From Alcaligenaceae bacterium (GTDB taxonomy: Bacteria > Pseudomonadota > Gammaproteobacteria > Burkholderiales > Burkholderiaceae_B), in the NCBI GenBank assembly GCA_012839585.1, contig DUNB01000069.1, positions 1 through 62,934 on the forward strand: a DNA stretch of 62,934 nucleotides, read 5' to 3'. Positions 53,754 to 62,915 of this stretch are shown one piece after another. The number at the start of each line of letters is the position of its first letter. Position 1 is the stretch's first letter. The notes beneath the pieces were generated by a model. It did not search any database. It was not told the DNA's origin and saw only the letters and a program-made list of their open reading frames with translations. A program made the position numbers and the translations under genes.

Positions 53754-55271
53754 TTACATGGGGTCGTCTAAGCCAAACTGAACTTGTTCAGCTGCACGCA
53801 GCATGGCGCGTGCTTTGGCTTCGGTTTCTTGCCATTCGGCTTCGATGTTTGAATCGGCCACGATGCCGGCTGAAGCTTGGGCGTACAACATGCCGTCTTG
53901 GACGACGCCAGTACGAATGGCGATGGCCAGATCCATTTCTCCGCCGTAGCTGAGGTAGCCAGCTGCGCCACCGTAAATGCCGCGGCGTACAGGCTCTAAC
54001 TCATCAATGATTTGCATAGCACGTACTTTAGGGGTGCCCGTTAAGGTGCCTGCAGGAAAGCTGGCTTTAAGCACATCCATATTGCTCATGCCGTCTTGTA
54101 GCTCGCCTCGTACGTTAGAGACCAAGTGCTGCACATGAGAATAACGCTCTACTCCCATGGTTTCAGTCACCTCGACCGTACCGACCTTAGCGATACGACC
54201 AATGTCATTACGTGCTAAATCAATGAGCATCACATGCTCAGCGCGCTCTTTGGGATCCGCTTGTAACTCAGCGGCCAGCTGCGCGTCCTCTTCAGGGGTA
54301 GCGCCACGCTTACGTGTGCCCGCTAGAGGGCGAATGGTGACGTGCTGCTTTGTTTCGCCTTGAACGGTATGGGTTTCCTGACGAACCAGAATCTCTGGTG
54401 AAGAGCCCACAACCTGGAAATCATCAAAGTTCCAGAAGTACATGTAGGGTGACGGGTTCAACGAACGTAGGGAGCGGTAGAGCGATAAGGGCGCATCGCG
54501 GAAGGGCTTTTTAATGACCTGACCAATTTGAACCTGCATGATTTCGCCGTCAGTGATGTATTGCTTAGCCTTGGCAGCAGCAGCGAGGTAGTCCTCTTTG
54601 GCGAAGTCGCGTTGTTCAGTGGTTTCTAAACTGGCGTAGGCGTAAGGGATAGTGACGGGTTGGCGTAGCTTTTCGCGCAAATCGCGTAGACGTCGGCGTG
54701 CTTTGGTAAAGCTTTCGGCTTCGTTGGGATTGGCGTACACAATGAGGTAAGTGCGACCCGCTAGGTTGTCAACGATCACTAACTCATCAATATGCAAAAG
54801 CAAAATATCGGGAGTGCCAGCTTGACCAGCGGGGAATGGTTTGGCGTTAAGACCTAATGAGGGCTCAATATGACGGATGGTGTCGTAGCCAAAGTAACCG
54901 GCTAGACCGCCACAGAAGCGGGGCATGCCAGGGCGTAGCGCTACCTTAAAACGTTGTTGGTATTGCTCGATAAAATCTAAAGGATTGCCTTCTACGGTTT
55001 CAACAACTTGACCGTCTTGGATGAGCTCAGTGGTAGTGCCAGTAGCACGTATTATGGTTTTGGCAGGCAGACCAATAAAGGAGTAACGCCCAAATTGTTC
55101 GCCGCCTACAACGGACTCCATTAAACAGCTGTTTGCGCCAAGCTCACTGCTGCCATGCGCTAGTTTTAGGTAAATGGAGAGCGGTGTATCTAGGTCGGCG
55201 TAGGTTTCAACGATCAGAGGAATGCGGTTGAAACCTTGGGCGGCGAGAGCTTTAAATTCTATTTCAGTCAT
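53754..55271 (-). CDS. trpE: Anthranilate synthase component I
   Basis: TrpE makes anthranilate from chorismate. The 505 residues contain the Trp-inhibition motif region SCLMESVVGGEQFGRYSFIG (~48-67; LLES-like) and the chorismate-binding block IRPLAGTRKRGATPEEDAQL (~313), DLARNDIGRIAKVG (~350), then FPAGTLTGTPKVRAM (~407) and GIYGGAAGYLSYGGEMDLAIAIRT (~432). It is preceded by a Trp-rich leader peptide and terminator, so it should be under attenuation. Confidence 0.96.
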   Translation of the reverse strand: MTEIEFKALAAQGFNRIPLIVETYADLDTPLSIYLKLAHGSSELGANSCLMESVVGGEQFGRYSFIGLPAKTIIRATGTTTELIQDGQVVETVEGNPLDFIEQYQQRFKVALRPGMPRFCGGLAGYFGYDTIRHIEPSLGLNAKPFPAGQAGTPDILLLHIDELVIVDNLAGRTYLIVYANPNEAESFTKARRRLRDLREKLRQPVTIPYAYASLETTEQRDFAKEDYLAAAAKAKQYITDGEIMQVQIGQVIKKPFRDAPLSLYRSLRSLNPSPYMYFWNFDDFQVVGSSPEILVRQETHTVQGETKQHVTIRPLAGTRKRGATPEEDAQLAAELQADPKERAEHVMLIDLARNDIGRIAKVGTVEVTETMGVERYSHVQHLVSNVRGELQDGMSNMDVLKASFPAGTLTGTPKVRAMQIIDELEPVRRGIYGGAAGYLSYGGEMDLAIAIRTGVVQDGMLYAQASAGIVADSNIEAEWQETEAKARAMLRAAEQVQFGLDDPM

Positions 55272-55320
55272 ATCTAGGCCTACTGGGTGATCAAAAAATT
55301 ACAGTGAGCCGAGCGATAAA

Positions 55321-55358
55321 AACAAAAAAGCCCGGCTCTTGACGAATTCCGGGCTTTT
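55321..55358 (-). terminator. trp attenuator terminator
   Basis: On the minus strand, AAAAGCCCGG and CCGGGCTTTT form a 10-base-pair stem with a 13-base loop, followed by a TTTTGTTTTT tail. It lies between the leader peptide stop (55397) and trpE (55271), exactly where an attenuator belongs. Confidence 0.85.
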
Positions 55359-55396
55359 GGTGCCTATGCGCAAAAAAAATACAATTACATTTTTAG

Positions 55397-55492
55397 TTAC
55401 ACAATGGCTGCGAATGCAACTGACCCGGAACCCGAACGCCACCAGCGCCAATAGGCGCCATAGATGGAATAAGAGTTACGGTTTGTTTGCAT
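55397..55492 (-). CDS. trpL: trp operon leader peptide
   Basis: A 31-residue frame from ATG 55492 to TAA 55397 reads MQTNRNSYSIYGAY, then WRWWRSGSGSVAFAAIV. Three Trp codons cluster at positions 15, 17 and 18. The peptide is followed 39 bases later by a strong terminator and then trpE. This is the classic layout for transcription attenuation: ribosomes stalling at the Trp codons would favour an antiterminator. The Shine-Dalgarno is weak (GAAAAG). Confidence 0.8.
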   Translation of the reverse strand: MQTNRNSYSIYGAYWRWWRSGSGSVAFAAIV

Positions 55493-55511
55493 TCGACTTT
55501 TCTATTTAGTA

Positions 55512-56189
55512 TTAGTTAGGTTGGGCAGCCCATTGAGCTGCCTCAGCAATGCTAGAAACTATACCATCACAATCTAAAGTTTGCACGCTTTTGCCTTCGT
55601 TGTAACCATAGGGAACAATGAGTACATCAATACCGGCTTGGCGCGCGGCAATGCTGTCATTGCTGGAGTCCCCGATGACCAAAGCCTGGCTTGGGGTAAT
55701 GCCGAGCTGTTCACATGCGTAGAGAAAGGGCATCGGGTGTGGTTTTTTCTCGGGGCAGGTGTTGCCTCCTACGACAACCTCGAAATAGGCATCAATGCTC
55801 ATTTGCTGCAGTAAGGTTGGAGTGAACTCAATGGGTTTGTTGGTAACCACCGCTAAGCGGCAGCCGGCCGCCTTAAAGGCGTCCAGGCCTTCGACCACCC
55901 CATCAAACAGAGTGGAAACCGAGGTTTCTAACTGGCTGTGATAGTGCTTGGAAAATAGCGCTCGGGCGCGATCATAGTCTTCTGGGCTAGGAGGGGCATC
56001 TGGGTAATAAACGCCCAGGCTGAGCCAGATCAGATGGTCCATGCCTTTACCTAAAAAGTTACTGATGCGTTGGGGGCTGAGCTCTTCAAAGCCCATTTCA
56101 CGCAACATGGCATTGACACCGCCGGCAATATCGGGAATGGAATCAACTAAAGTACCGTCTAAATCAAACAGTACGGCTGAGTAACGCAT
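55512..56189 (-). CDS. gph: Phosphoglycolate phosphatase
   Basis: This HAD-family phosphatase of 225 residues has the nucleophile motif LFDLDGTLVDSIPDI (~8-22), the Thr/Lys motifs in LAVVTNKP (~110) and the acidic GDSSNDSIAARQAG (~172). Gph removes phosphoglycolate formed in DNA repair. It follows rpe by 41 bases and precedes the trp leader, an arrangement common in betaproteobacteria. Confidence 0.94.
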   Translation of the reverse strand: MRYSAVLFDLDGTLVDSIPDIAGGVNAMLREMGFEELSPQRISNFLGKGMDHLIWLSLGVYYPDAPPSPEDYDRARALFSKHYHSQLETSVSTLFDGVVEGLDAFKAAGCRLAVVTNKPIEFTPTLLQQMSIDAYFEVVVGGNTCPEKKPHPMPFLYACEQLGITPSQALVIGDSSNDSIAARQAGIDVLIVPYGYNEGKSVQTLDCDGIVSSIAEAAQWAAQPN

Positions 56190-56230
56190 GACACTGCTCC
56201 TGCACAGAAAAAGATCACAAAGAAGGGGGG

Positions 56231-56932
56231 TTAAGCACTAAGACTATCCGCTGCCAGAATTTCGGCACGCATGGTGGCGATTTCGGCGCTGTAGTCGTCT
56301 TTGCTGAAAATGGCAGAGCCTGCTACAAACGCATCGGCGCCTGCAGCGCGGATAGCGCGGATATTATGGGTGGTAACGCCGCCGTCAACCTGTAGGTGAA
56401 TCGGTTGACCGCCTTGGTCTACCCAGCGATCAATACGAGCACGTACCTGACGCACTTTGTCTAGAGTGGTGGGAATAAATTTTTGACCACCAAAGCCGGG
56501 GTTCACGGACATCAGCAAAATTAAATCCAGCTTATCCATCACATAGTCTAAATAGTGCAAAGGCGTGGCGGGATTGAGCACCAAGCCGGCTTTGCAACCG
56601 TGATCTTTAATCAAAGCCAGGGTACGGTCTACGTGAGCGGAGGCTTCGGGGTGAAAGCTGATGTAGTTGGCGCCTGCTTTGGCAAAAGGCTCAATGAGAC
56701 TATCTACTGGTTCCACCATGAGGTGCACATCGATGGGGGCTTCGGTATGAGGGCGGATGGCAGCACAGACCATAGGACCAAAGCTCAGATTGGGGACGTA
56801 ATGATTGTCCATCACATCAAAGTGAATCCAGTCCGCACCGGCGGCGATAACGTCACGGACTTCCTCGCCTAAGCGGGCAAAATCAGCGGCTAGAATACTG
56901 GGAGCAATACGAGCAGGTTGGATATGAGACAT
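56231..56932 (-). CDS. rpe: Ribulose-phosphate 3-epimerase
   Basis: This TIM-barrel epimerase of the pentose phosphate pathway has 233 residues. Markers are [17 protein letters not shown] (~9), [17 protein letters not shown] (~38; metal His/Asp), [10 protein letters not shown] (~68), [14 protein letters not shown] (~140) and the catalytic Asp in [11 protein letters not shown] (~178). It is the first gene of the rpe-gph-trp run. Confidence 0.96.
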   Translation of the reverse strand: MSHIQPARIAPSILAADFARLGEEVRDVIAAGADWIHFDVMDNHYVPNLSFGPMVCAAIRPHTEAPIDVHLMVEPVDSLIEPFAKAGANYISFHPEASAHVDRTLALIKDHGCKAGLVLNPATPLHYLDYVMDKLDLILLMSVNPGFGGQKFIPTTLDKVRQVRARIDRWVDQGGQPIHLQVDGGVTTHNIRAIRAAGADAFVAGSAIFSKDDYSAEIATMRAEILAADSLSA

Positions 56933-57052
56933 AGCAATACTGTGTGTAAATGAGGGTTACAATGCGCGCAGCAAGTGTGTATTTGTCCTTGCTGTGGTGT
57001 AATACATAGTGGCATTGTAAACAGCAAACAGACATGGAGCTAAGTTATTTAT

Positions 57053-57427
57053 ATGCAGCCTGATGATATCGTGGTGACTGTCACCCCTCAGTACTTACCG
57101 GATCAGTCCGACCCGAATAATAATCGTTATGTATTTGCGTATCGAGTCGTGGTGCGCAACAACGGCGCGCAGGCTGCGCAGCTCATTAGTCGCCACTGGG
57201 TGATCACCGATGGTCATCAGCGTGTCGAAGAGGTGCGCGGTTTAGGTGTAGTCGGTAAACAACCGCTCATTGGTGCTGGAGAAAGCTTTGAGTACAGCAG
57301 TGGCTGTCCGTTGCCCACCCCCATAGGCACCATGAAAGGCGAGTTTCACTTTGTAGGGGAAAATGGCGTGCCCTTCGATGTCACTATCGCCGAATTCGTT
57401 TTAGCCTTGCCCCGTACTTTGCACTAA
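57053..57427 (+). CDS. apaG: ApaG (CO2+/Mg2+ efflux-associated family)
   Basis: This 124-residue fibronectin-III-like protein has YVFAYRVVVRNNGAQAAQLISRHWVITDG and GVVGKQPLIGAGESFEYSSGCPLPTPIGTMKGEFHFV, the full ApaG pattern. Biochemical role is not established. It lies 12 bases before mltA and is divergent from rpe. Confidence 0.95.
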   Translation: MQPDDIVVTVTPQYLPDQSDPNNNRYVFAYRVVVRNNGAQAAQLISRHWVITDGHQRVEEVRGLGVVGKQPLIGAGESFEYSSGCPLPTPIGTMKGEFHFVGENGVPFDVTIAEFVLALPRTLH

Positions 57428-57439
57428 ATCGAGGTTGAG

Positions 57440-58750
57440 ATGAGATCATTACGAAATATAAGCCTAGGACTTCTAGCCGTCTTATTGTCTGCCTGCTCCA
57501 CCACCACATCGGATTCGACTCGACCTGCTGGGGTTGGAGTGATATCTGGCGGGGATAAAGCCGTTGATATTGCCACGCAGCCCTTACGCGTGCCCGAGTT
57601 AGATGTGTTAGTAGAAACACCAGCCCGTCCTTTATCTAGCCGTTTTCAGGCGGTAGGTTGGGGGGCCTTGCCCGATTGGCGTAATGATAATTTAGAACAT
57701 GTTTGGAAAGGCTTTATCAATAACTGCAAGGGATTAATGCGTCCGGTCAGTGGTTCTTTAGCCATGCCTGCTCGGGCGACACCGCGAGCCTGGCAACCGG
57801 TTTGCTTAGCTGCTCAAAACAGCGGCCTAAGCCCTGACAGTAACGACACACAAGCCATCCGCCAGTTCCTAGAGACGCACTTACAGCCTTGGCGCCTATT
57901 GGACGCGGACGGCAAGATTGCCAAAAACACGGTGACGGGTTACTACGAGCCCTTAATTCGCGCCTCCAAACACAAACAAGGCGCCTATCAATGGCCGCTT
58001 TATGCTGTGCCCGATGATTTGCTTACCATTGATTTGGGTGGTTTATATCCTGAATTAGCCGGCAAGCGTATTCGAGGCAAGGTGGTCGATGGCAACCGTG
58101 TGGTGCCTTATGACACACGAGGTGAAATCACCTCAAATGCTGCACGTCAGCCTAAGGTATTAGCCTGGGCCGATGATCCCGTCGAGGCTTTCTTCTTGCA
58201 GATTCAAGGCTCCGGTCGGGCCGTTTTAGAAAACGGCCAAGCCGTGCGTTTGGCTTATGGGGATCATAACGGGCATCCGTACAGCTCCATTGGCAGATGG
58301 TTAGCGGATAAGGGCGAATTGCCTTTGGCCCAAACCTCTATGCAAAACATCAAAAAATGGGCCAAAGCCAATCCAGGTCGCGTGCACGAAATGCTCAACG
58401 TGAATAAGGCCATGGTGTTCTTTAACGAAGAGCGGATCACGGATCCGATTTTAGGCCCTAAAGGGGCGTATGGTATTCCTCTTATTGCCGAGCGGGCGGT
58501 AGCCATTGATCCTACCTTTGTGCCTTTGGGTACCCCGGTGTATTTGGCCACGCATTACCCAGCCAGCCAACAGCCTTTGCGTAAACTGGTGTTCGCCCAA
58601 GACACAGGCGCCGCCATTAAAGGCGCAGCTCGTACGGACTTTTATTGGGGGACCGGTGATCAAGCCGGTGCCCAAGCTGGCCGCATGAAACAAAACGGCG
58701 AAATGTGGGTGTTATGGCCTAAAAATGCAGGGATACCAAGCGCGCGATGA
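57440..58750 (+). CDS. mltA: Membrane-bound lytic murein transglycosylase A
   Basis: MltA cleaves peptidoglycan glycan strands. The 436-residue precursor has a lipoprotein signal (LGLLAVLLSAC, lipid-anchored Cys ~20), so it is anchored in the outer membrane. Family blocks include TGYYEPLIRAS (~173), VEAFFLQIQGSGRAVLENG (~250; double-psi barrel) and the C-terminal 3D domain FAQDTGAAIKGAARTDFYWGTGDQAGAQAG with its catalytic Asp. It overlaps the next gene by four bases. Confidence 0.95.
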   Translation: MRSLRNISLGLLAVLLSACSTTTSDSTRPAGVGVISGGDKAVDIATQPLRVPELDVLVETPARPLSSRFQAVGWGALPDWRNDNLEHVWKGFINNCKGLMRPVSGSLAMPARATPRAWQPVCLAAQNSGLSPDSNDTQAIRQFLETHLQPWRLLDADGKIAKNTVTGYYEPLIRASKHKQGAYQWPLYAVPDDLLTIDLGGLYPELAGKRIRGKVVDGNRVVPYDTRGEITSNAARQPKVLAWADDPVEAFFLQIQGSGRAVLENGQAVRLAYGDHNGHPYSSIGRWLADKGELPLAQTSMQNIKKWAKANPGRVHEMLNVNKAMVFFNEERITDPILGPKGAYGIPLIAERAVAIDPTFVPLGTPVYLATHYPASQQPLRKLVFAQDTGAAIKGAARTDFYWGTGDQAGAQAGRMKQNGEMWVLWPKNAGIPSAR

Positions 58751-59934
58751 ATAAAGAAACAATCCTAGTCTGTGGGGGCGGTATTGCCGGGATGGCTTGT
58801 GCTTTGGGTTTAAAAAAAGCCGGCTTTAATCCGCAGATTGTGGCTCCTGCTTATAAGCCCATGTCGTTGGGGCCACATCAGTACCATCCTCGCGTTTATG
58901 CTTTGTCTGCTGCCAGCCAAGCCTTTCTTGAAGAGCTAGGAGTCTGGGGGCTGATGAACGCAGATCGCATCACTCCTGTTTCGGGCATGGAGCTCTACGG
59001 TGACGGGGATGGCTTTGTGCAGTTGGATTCTTGGCAAAATGCCGAATCCAATTTGACTTGGATTATTGAGTCCGGCGAGATAGAGCGCGCCTTGCATCAG
59101 GCATTACAGGTCTATAACGTGACCTGGCAGGTGGATTTGTTTGATCAGTTTACTGCCACCGGCATTCAAACCCAAAAAGGGGCCCAGCTCGCTGCGGACT
59201 TGATCATTGGTGCAGATGGTGCCGGCTCACAGGTACGTAAAAAAGCACATATAGAACACCACTCTAGACCGTATAAACACAACGGCGTGGTGGCCCATCT
59301 GGACGCAGAGCTCCCCCATCAAAACATCGCCTATCAATGGTTTGTGGGCGATGCCGTCTTAGCCCTATTGCCGATGCCAGACACCGATCAAGGGCCTCAG
59401 GTCTCTATGGTGTGGTCTGTACAAGAATCACAAGCCAATGCCTTTATGGCCATGGACCCCGAAGCACAGGCGGCCCATTTGCAGTCGCTATTAGGTGCCT
59501 TAACTCAGCATCGCTTAGGAACACTGCGATTACGCAGTCAGGCCTTTGCTTTTCCCTTAACCGTGGAACGCAGCGCGATGATCGCACCCAAAGTGGCGTT
59601 GGTTGGGGATGCCGCACATCGAGTGCACCCCTTAGCCGGCCAAGGCTTAAACCTGGGTTTAGGCGACATCGAGGAACTTATTCGAGTTTTGCGTGCCAAA
59701 GCTTCTTATCAATCTGTTGGTGAGCTACGTGTGTTAGAGCGTTACCGTCGGGCTCGGGTCGAACCAATTATGGCGATGCGTTGGGTAACACATGGTTTGC
59801 ACCAGCTGTTTGCTTTACCGGGTGCGCCGGCCGCTTTTGCTCGTAATGTGGGCATGAATGTGGTCAACAAACTACCGTTTATTAAGCGTCAGCTAATGAA
59901 GAGCGCTGCCGGTAAAAAAACCGGATTTTTATAA
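58747..59934 (+). CDS. UbiH/COQ6-family FAD-dependent hydroxylase
   Basis: The 395-residue flavin hydroxylase has the FAD fold LVCGGGIAGMACALGLKKAG (~7), ADLIIGADGAGSQVRKKA (~150; the DG motif) and ALVGDAAHRVHPLAGQGLNLGLGDIEEL (~282-309), the UbiH/VisC signature. It would hydroxylate the ubiquinone ring precursor; which of the C1/C5/C6 positions is unclear. It overlaps mltA by four bases and is followed by dsbC. Confidence 0.9.
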   Translation: MNKETILVCGGGIAGMACALGLKKAGFNPQIVAPAYKPMSLGPHQYHPRVYALSAASQAFLEELGVWGLMNADRITPVSGMELYGDGDGFVQLDSWQNAESNLTWIIESGEIERALHQALQVYNVTWQVDLFDQFTATGIQTQKGAQLAADLIIGADGAGSQVRKKAHIEHHSRPYKHNGVVAHLDAELPHQNIAYQWFVGDAVLALLPMPDTDQGPQVSMVWSVQESQANAFMAMDPEAQAAHLQSLLGALTQHRLGTLRLRSQAFAFPLTVERSAMIAPKVALVGDAAHRVHPLAGQGLNLGLGDIEELIRVLRAKASYQSVGELRVLERYRRARVEPIMAMRWVTHGLHQLFALPGAPAAFARNVGMNVVNKLPFIKRQLMKSAAGKKTGFL

Positions 59935-60024
59935 TTAACACAGAGAAAAATAAGGATGACAGAACACGGCTTTTGTCATTCTTATTATTAATATTTGGTC
60001 TATTGGGTCAAATCAGGAGAAACA

Positions 60025-60780
60025 ATGAAATTGCGCTTAGCTGCTAGCATGCTGGCACTTACGATGGGTCTAGGGACAGCGAATGTCTGGGCAGACACTC
60101 AAGCCGCGACGGTGAACTCAGCCGTGTTAGAACAAGCCAAAAAACGCTTTGAAACAGAATTCGATGGGATTAAGGTGGACGAGGTCATTCCTACCCCTTT
60201 TCCTGGGATTCTGGAACTGCGCTTAGGTAAAGATGTGCTTTATACCAATGAAGGCGTGGATTTTATTTTGCAGGGTTCTTTGGTGGATGTGAAAAGTCGT
60301 ACCGATTTGACGGCACAACGTCTAGAGGAATTAAGCCGTGTGGATTTTTCCAGTTTGCCTATAGACAAAGCCATTAAGATCGTTAAAGGCACAGGGGAAA
60401 GACAACTCGTCGTGTTCGAGGATCCCAACTGTATTTACTGCAAACGTTTGCACCAAACCTTAGACGAGATCGACAATGTCACGGTGTATTCGCTGTTATT
60501 CCCTATTTTAACGCCTGATTCTCGCACTAAATCAGAGCATATTTGGTGTGCCGATGACCGCGCTGCAGCGTGGATGGGCTGGATGAAAGACAATAAAAAG
60601 CCTGCAGAAAAAACCTGTGATACCCCCATTGATGAGCTGCTTGAGCTAGGAATGAGTCTAGGCATTCAGGGCACACCGGCTATTTTCTTTGAGGATGGCT
60701 CGCGTGCCAATGGTTGGTTGCCTGTGGATCAACTTAAAGAACGCCTAGAGACGGCAAAGGCAAACAAAAACAAATCCTAA
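60025..60780 (+). CDS. dsbC: Thiol:disulfide interchange protein DsbC
   Basis: This periplasmic disulfide isomerase has a signal peptide (MKLRLAASMLALTMGLGTANVWA-D), an N-terminal dimerisation domain (~25-80) and a thioredoxin domain with the active site CIYC in FEDPNCIYCKRLHQ (~135-140) and the cis-Pro in IQGTPAIFFEDG (~222). About 251 residues. ATG 60025 has AGGAGAAAC upstream; an in-frame GTG/ATG at 59995 would add 10 residues before the signal and is rejected. Confidence 0.94.
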   Translation: MKLRLAASMLALTMGLGTANVWADTQAATVNSAVLEQAKKRFETEFDGIKVDEVIPTPFPGILELRLGKDVLYTNEGVDFILQGSLVDVKSRTDLTAQRLEELSRVDFSSLPIDKAIKIVKGTGERQLVVFEDPNCIYCKRLHQTLDEIDNVTVYSLLFPILTPDSRTKSEHIWCADDRAAAWMGWMKDNKKPAEKTCDTPIDELLELGMSLGIQGTPAIFFEDGSRANGWLPVDQLKERLETAKANKNKS

Positions 60781-60813
60781 ACGACTAAGGTTATTTAGAT
60801 AAAGACCATCCCT

Positions 60814-60850
60814 ACGCCCCCAGAGTTCAACGATTCTGGGGGCGTCTTCT
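60814..60850 (+). terminator. Terminator after dsbC
   Basis: Hairpin ACGCCCCCAGA/TCTGGGGGCGT with a 10-base loop, followed by CTTCT. GC-rich and stable, though the T tail is poor. Confidence 0.75.
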
Positions 60851-60897
60851 AAAGGGTGGTTCCATCCTTATATAATGGTGTTTTGATTGGGGGTTTT

Positions 60898-61614
60898 ATG
60901 TCTAAAAATAATGTAGACGGTTGGATTGCGCTAGACGGTAGCGATGTTAATTTAAAAATTAAACTACAGAACCATCATTATGGTTTTTTGAAAAATCAAA
61001 ATGCGTTACCGCTAGCACAAAGTGAATTTGAACTGGCTTGTAAAAATTACCCCATTGTGTTTATTGCGGCGAATGCCGAAGGCACCTTGTTGCAGTCGGT
61101 GGCACTGCTTGGCTTTAATCAAGGGCAAAACCTGTTCGTGCATGAGGACCAAAGCTGGGAGCCTCACCACTATATTCCTGCTTTTGCTAAGCGCCATCCT
61201 TTTCAGCTTGGGGTGGATGCACAACAGCAGACACCGTTAGTATTTGTAGAGCAAAACTATCCCGGCCTGAATCACAAAGAGGGCATGGCCTTTTTCGACG
61301 GTACGGAACCTTCCGACTATTTAAAGCAGTTGCTACATGCTTTGCGTACGTTGCAGGTAGAACTCGATCAAACGCAGCAGTGGATTATGCGCCTAAAAGA
61401 AAAAGGCTTGCTCACAGAGCGCTCTATTGATTTGACTGCTGGTGACAAAACCGAACGCCTGAGAGGACTCTGGGTGGTCGATACGGATCGCTTGTCTGAA
61501 TTAGAGGACGAGGAGTTGGCCCAGATGTACCACAATGGCACCTTGGCCCTGATTGAACAACACCGTTTGTCGTTGAACAATCTAGATCAGCTGGCCGCAC
61601 GAGCCATGGCCTAA
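60898..61614 (+). CDS. SapC family protein
   Basis: This protein of about 238 residues follows the SapC family pattern: FLKNQNALPLAQSEFELACKNYPIVFI (~30-56), ALLGFNQGQNLFVHEDQSWEPHHYIPAFAKRHPF (~69-101) and the late RLRGLWVVDTDRLSELEDEEL. SapC was named from an S-layer gene context, and its function is not settled. ATG 60898 with GGGGG upstream is preferred over 60856. It lies 3 bases before the helicase gene. Confidence 0.88.
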   Translation: MSKNNVDGWIALDGSDVNLKIKLQNHHYGFLKNQNALPLAQSEFELACKNYPIVFIAANAEGTLLQSVALLGFNQGQNLFVHEDQSWEPHHYIPAFAKRHPFQLGVDAQQQTPLVFVEQNYPGLNHKEGMAFFDGTEPSDYLKQLLHALRTLQVELDQTQQWIMRLKEKGLLTERSIDLTAGDKTERLRGLWVVDTDRLSELEDEELAQMYHNGTLALIEQHRLSLNNLDQLAARAMA

Positions 61615-61617
61615 GCC

Positions 61618-62759
61618 ATGAACCATGCTCCGCGCTTTATCCCTAGGGGCATCACGCCCACTTCGGAACAACAGGCTATACAGTGTTCTCAGCATCGTAT
61701 TAGCTTGATTGAGGCCAATGCCGGCGCGGCCAAAACCACTACGCTGGCCCTACGCATCGGGGAGGCTTTATCCCGAGGTTTGGCGCCACAGCATATTTTG
61801 GGTTTGGTGTTTACGCCTGAGGCGCTGGAAGTCTTGCGCCAGCGTTTGTTGGATCTGGGGGTTTCCCCTTTTGTCGTCAGAAAGCTAGCATTGCACACCG
61901 TAGAGGGCTTTGCTAGACAGACTTTGGCGTTCTGGGAGGAGTCTACGCCTCCATCACTCAACACTCTGCATGAACTCAAGCCCATTGCGTTGGAATCCTT
62001 AGAGCGCTTAAGTGCACGTTATGCAGAGAGCGATCACGGCTATGAGCTGGACTTTAGAACACATCATGTGGCACTGAGTCAATTCTTTCAAAGCCAGCTG
62101 CGCCTAAAGGCGAGTCTCGCGCTGCAGATTGCAGAGGACGAAAGCCTGACAGAAAAAGCCCTGATGGCGGGGGTGACGGTGAGTGATTTTCTATGGACAC
62201 AGCAGTACGAGCAAATACGCCAAAGTCCTTACGAGGGTGTGCTGTTTAGGGGGCCTTTTGATGGTACCTACGATTTAGCTTGTGCGCTGATCGAATCTCC
62301 CGATTTATTGCAGCTGCTGCCTGATTACCGCTTAATTCTGGTTGATGAGCTGCATGATGCGAACGAGGCGGCCTTTCAGATATTGCGGGCTTTGCTGTCC
62401 AAAGAAAATACCTACTTGGTGGCTGCCGGTGATAAAGATCAGGTGATCTACAAGCAACTGGCTGCGGACGCCAGCTATTTGCATGAGCGCTTTACCGCTT
62501 ATTTCGCACCCATCCACACCTACCCCTTGAGCCACACCTATAGGCACGGCCCTTATCTGGCCTATGCGGTAGCCGCCTTTAAAAATAAAAAAGTCGATAG
62601 TGCGTTGGCCTTGGGGACGCAGATTCATGTGCACTCTTATAAGGACACGGACGCAGAACAGGTCATGCAGCCGGTATTGGATGCGATTTTGCTTTGGCAA
62701 AAACAAGGTGGACGCTTAGATCAGTGTGCGGTGCTCTTGCGCGATGAGCATCAATCCAT
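61618..62759 (+). CDS. UvrD/Rep-family superfamily 1 helicase (3' end missing)
   Basis: The frame shows SF1A helicase motifs in order: Q motif TPTSEQQAIQ (~14), Walker A EANAGAAKTTT (~33), motif Ia GLVFTPEALE (~62), DEXX box LILVDELHDANE (~240), motif III AAGDKDQVIY (~273) and motif IV LSHTYRHGP (~307). The reading frame continues past 62759 to a TAG at 62875-62877, but that part lies in an inverted copy of 62647-62759 and gives a nonsense tail. The real continuation probably reads DEHQSIHLENCLLKAGVAYQ, seen on the minus strand of the loop. The gene is therefore incomplete here. Confidence 0.85.
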
Positions 62760-62914
62760 TGATAGGCAACCCCTGCTTTTAGCAGGCAGTTTTCTAAATG
62801 GATGGATTGATGCTCATCGCGCAAGAGCACCGCACACTGATCTAGGCGTCCACCTTGTTTTTGCCAAAGCAAAATAGCATCCAAGACCGGCTGCATGACC
62901 TGCTCTGCGTCCGT
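62647..62914. repeat. Terminal inverted repeat (probable assembly foldback)
   Basis: Bases 62647-62759 recur in reverse complement at 62802-62914 (113 bases each, 109 identical), around a 42-base loop. All four differences are synonymous in the helicase frame. The loop itself reads as helicase coding sequence only on the minus strand. Confidence 0.9.
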
Positions 62915-62915
62915 G

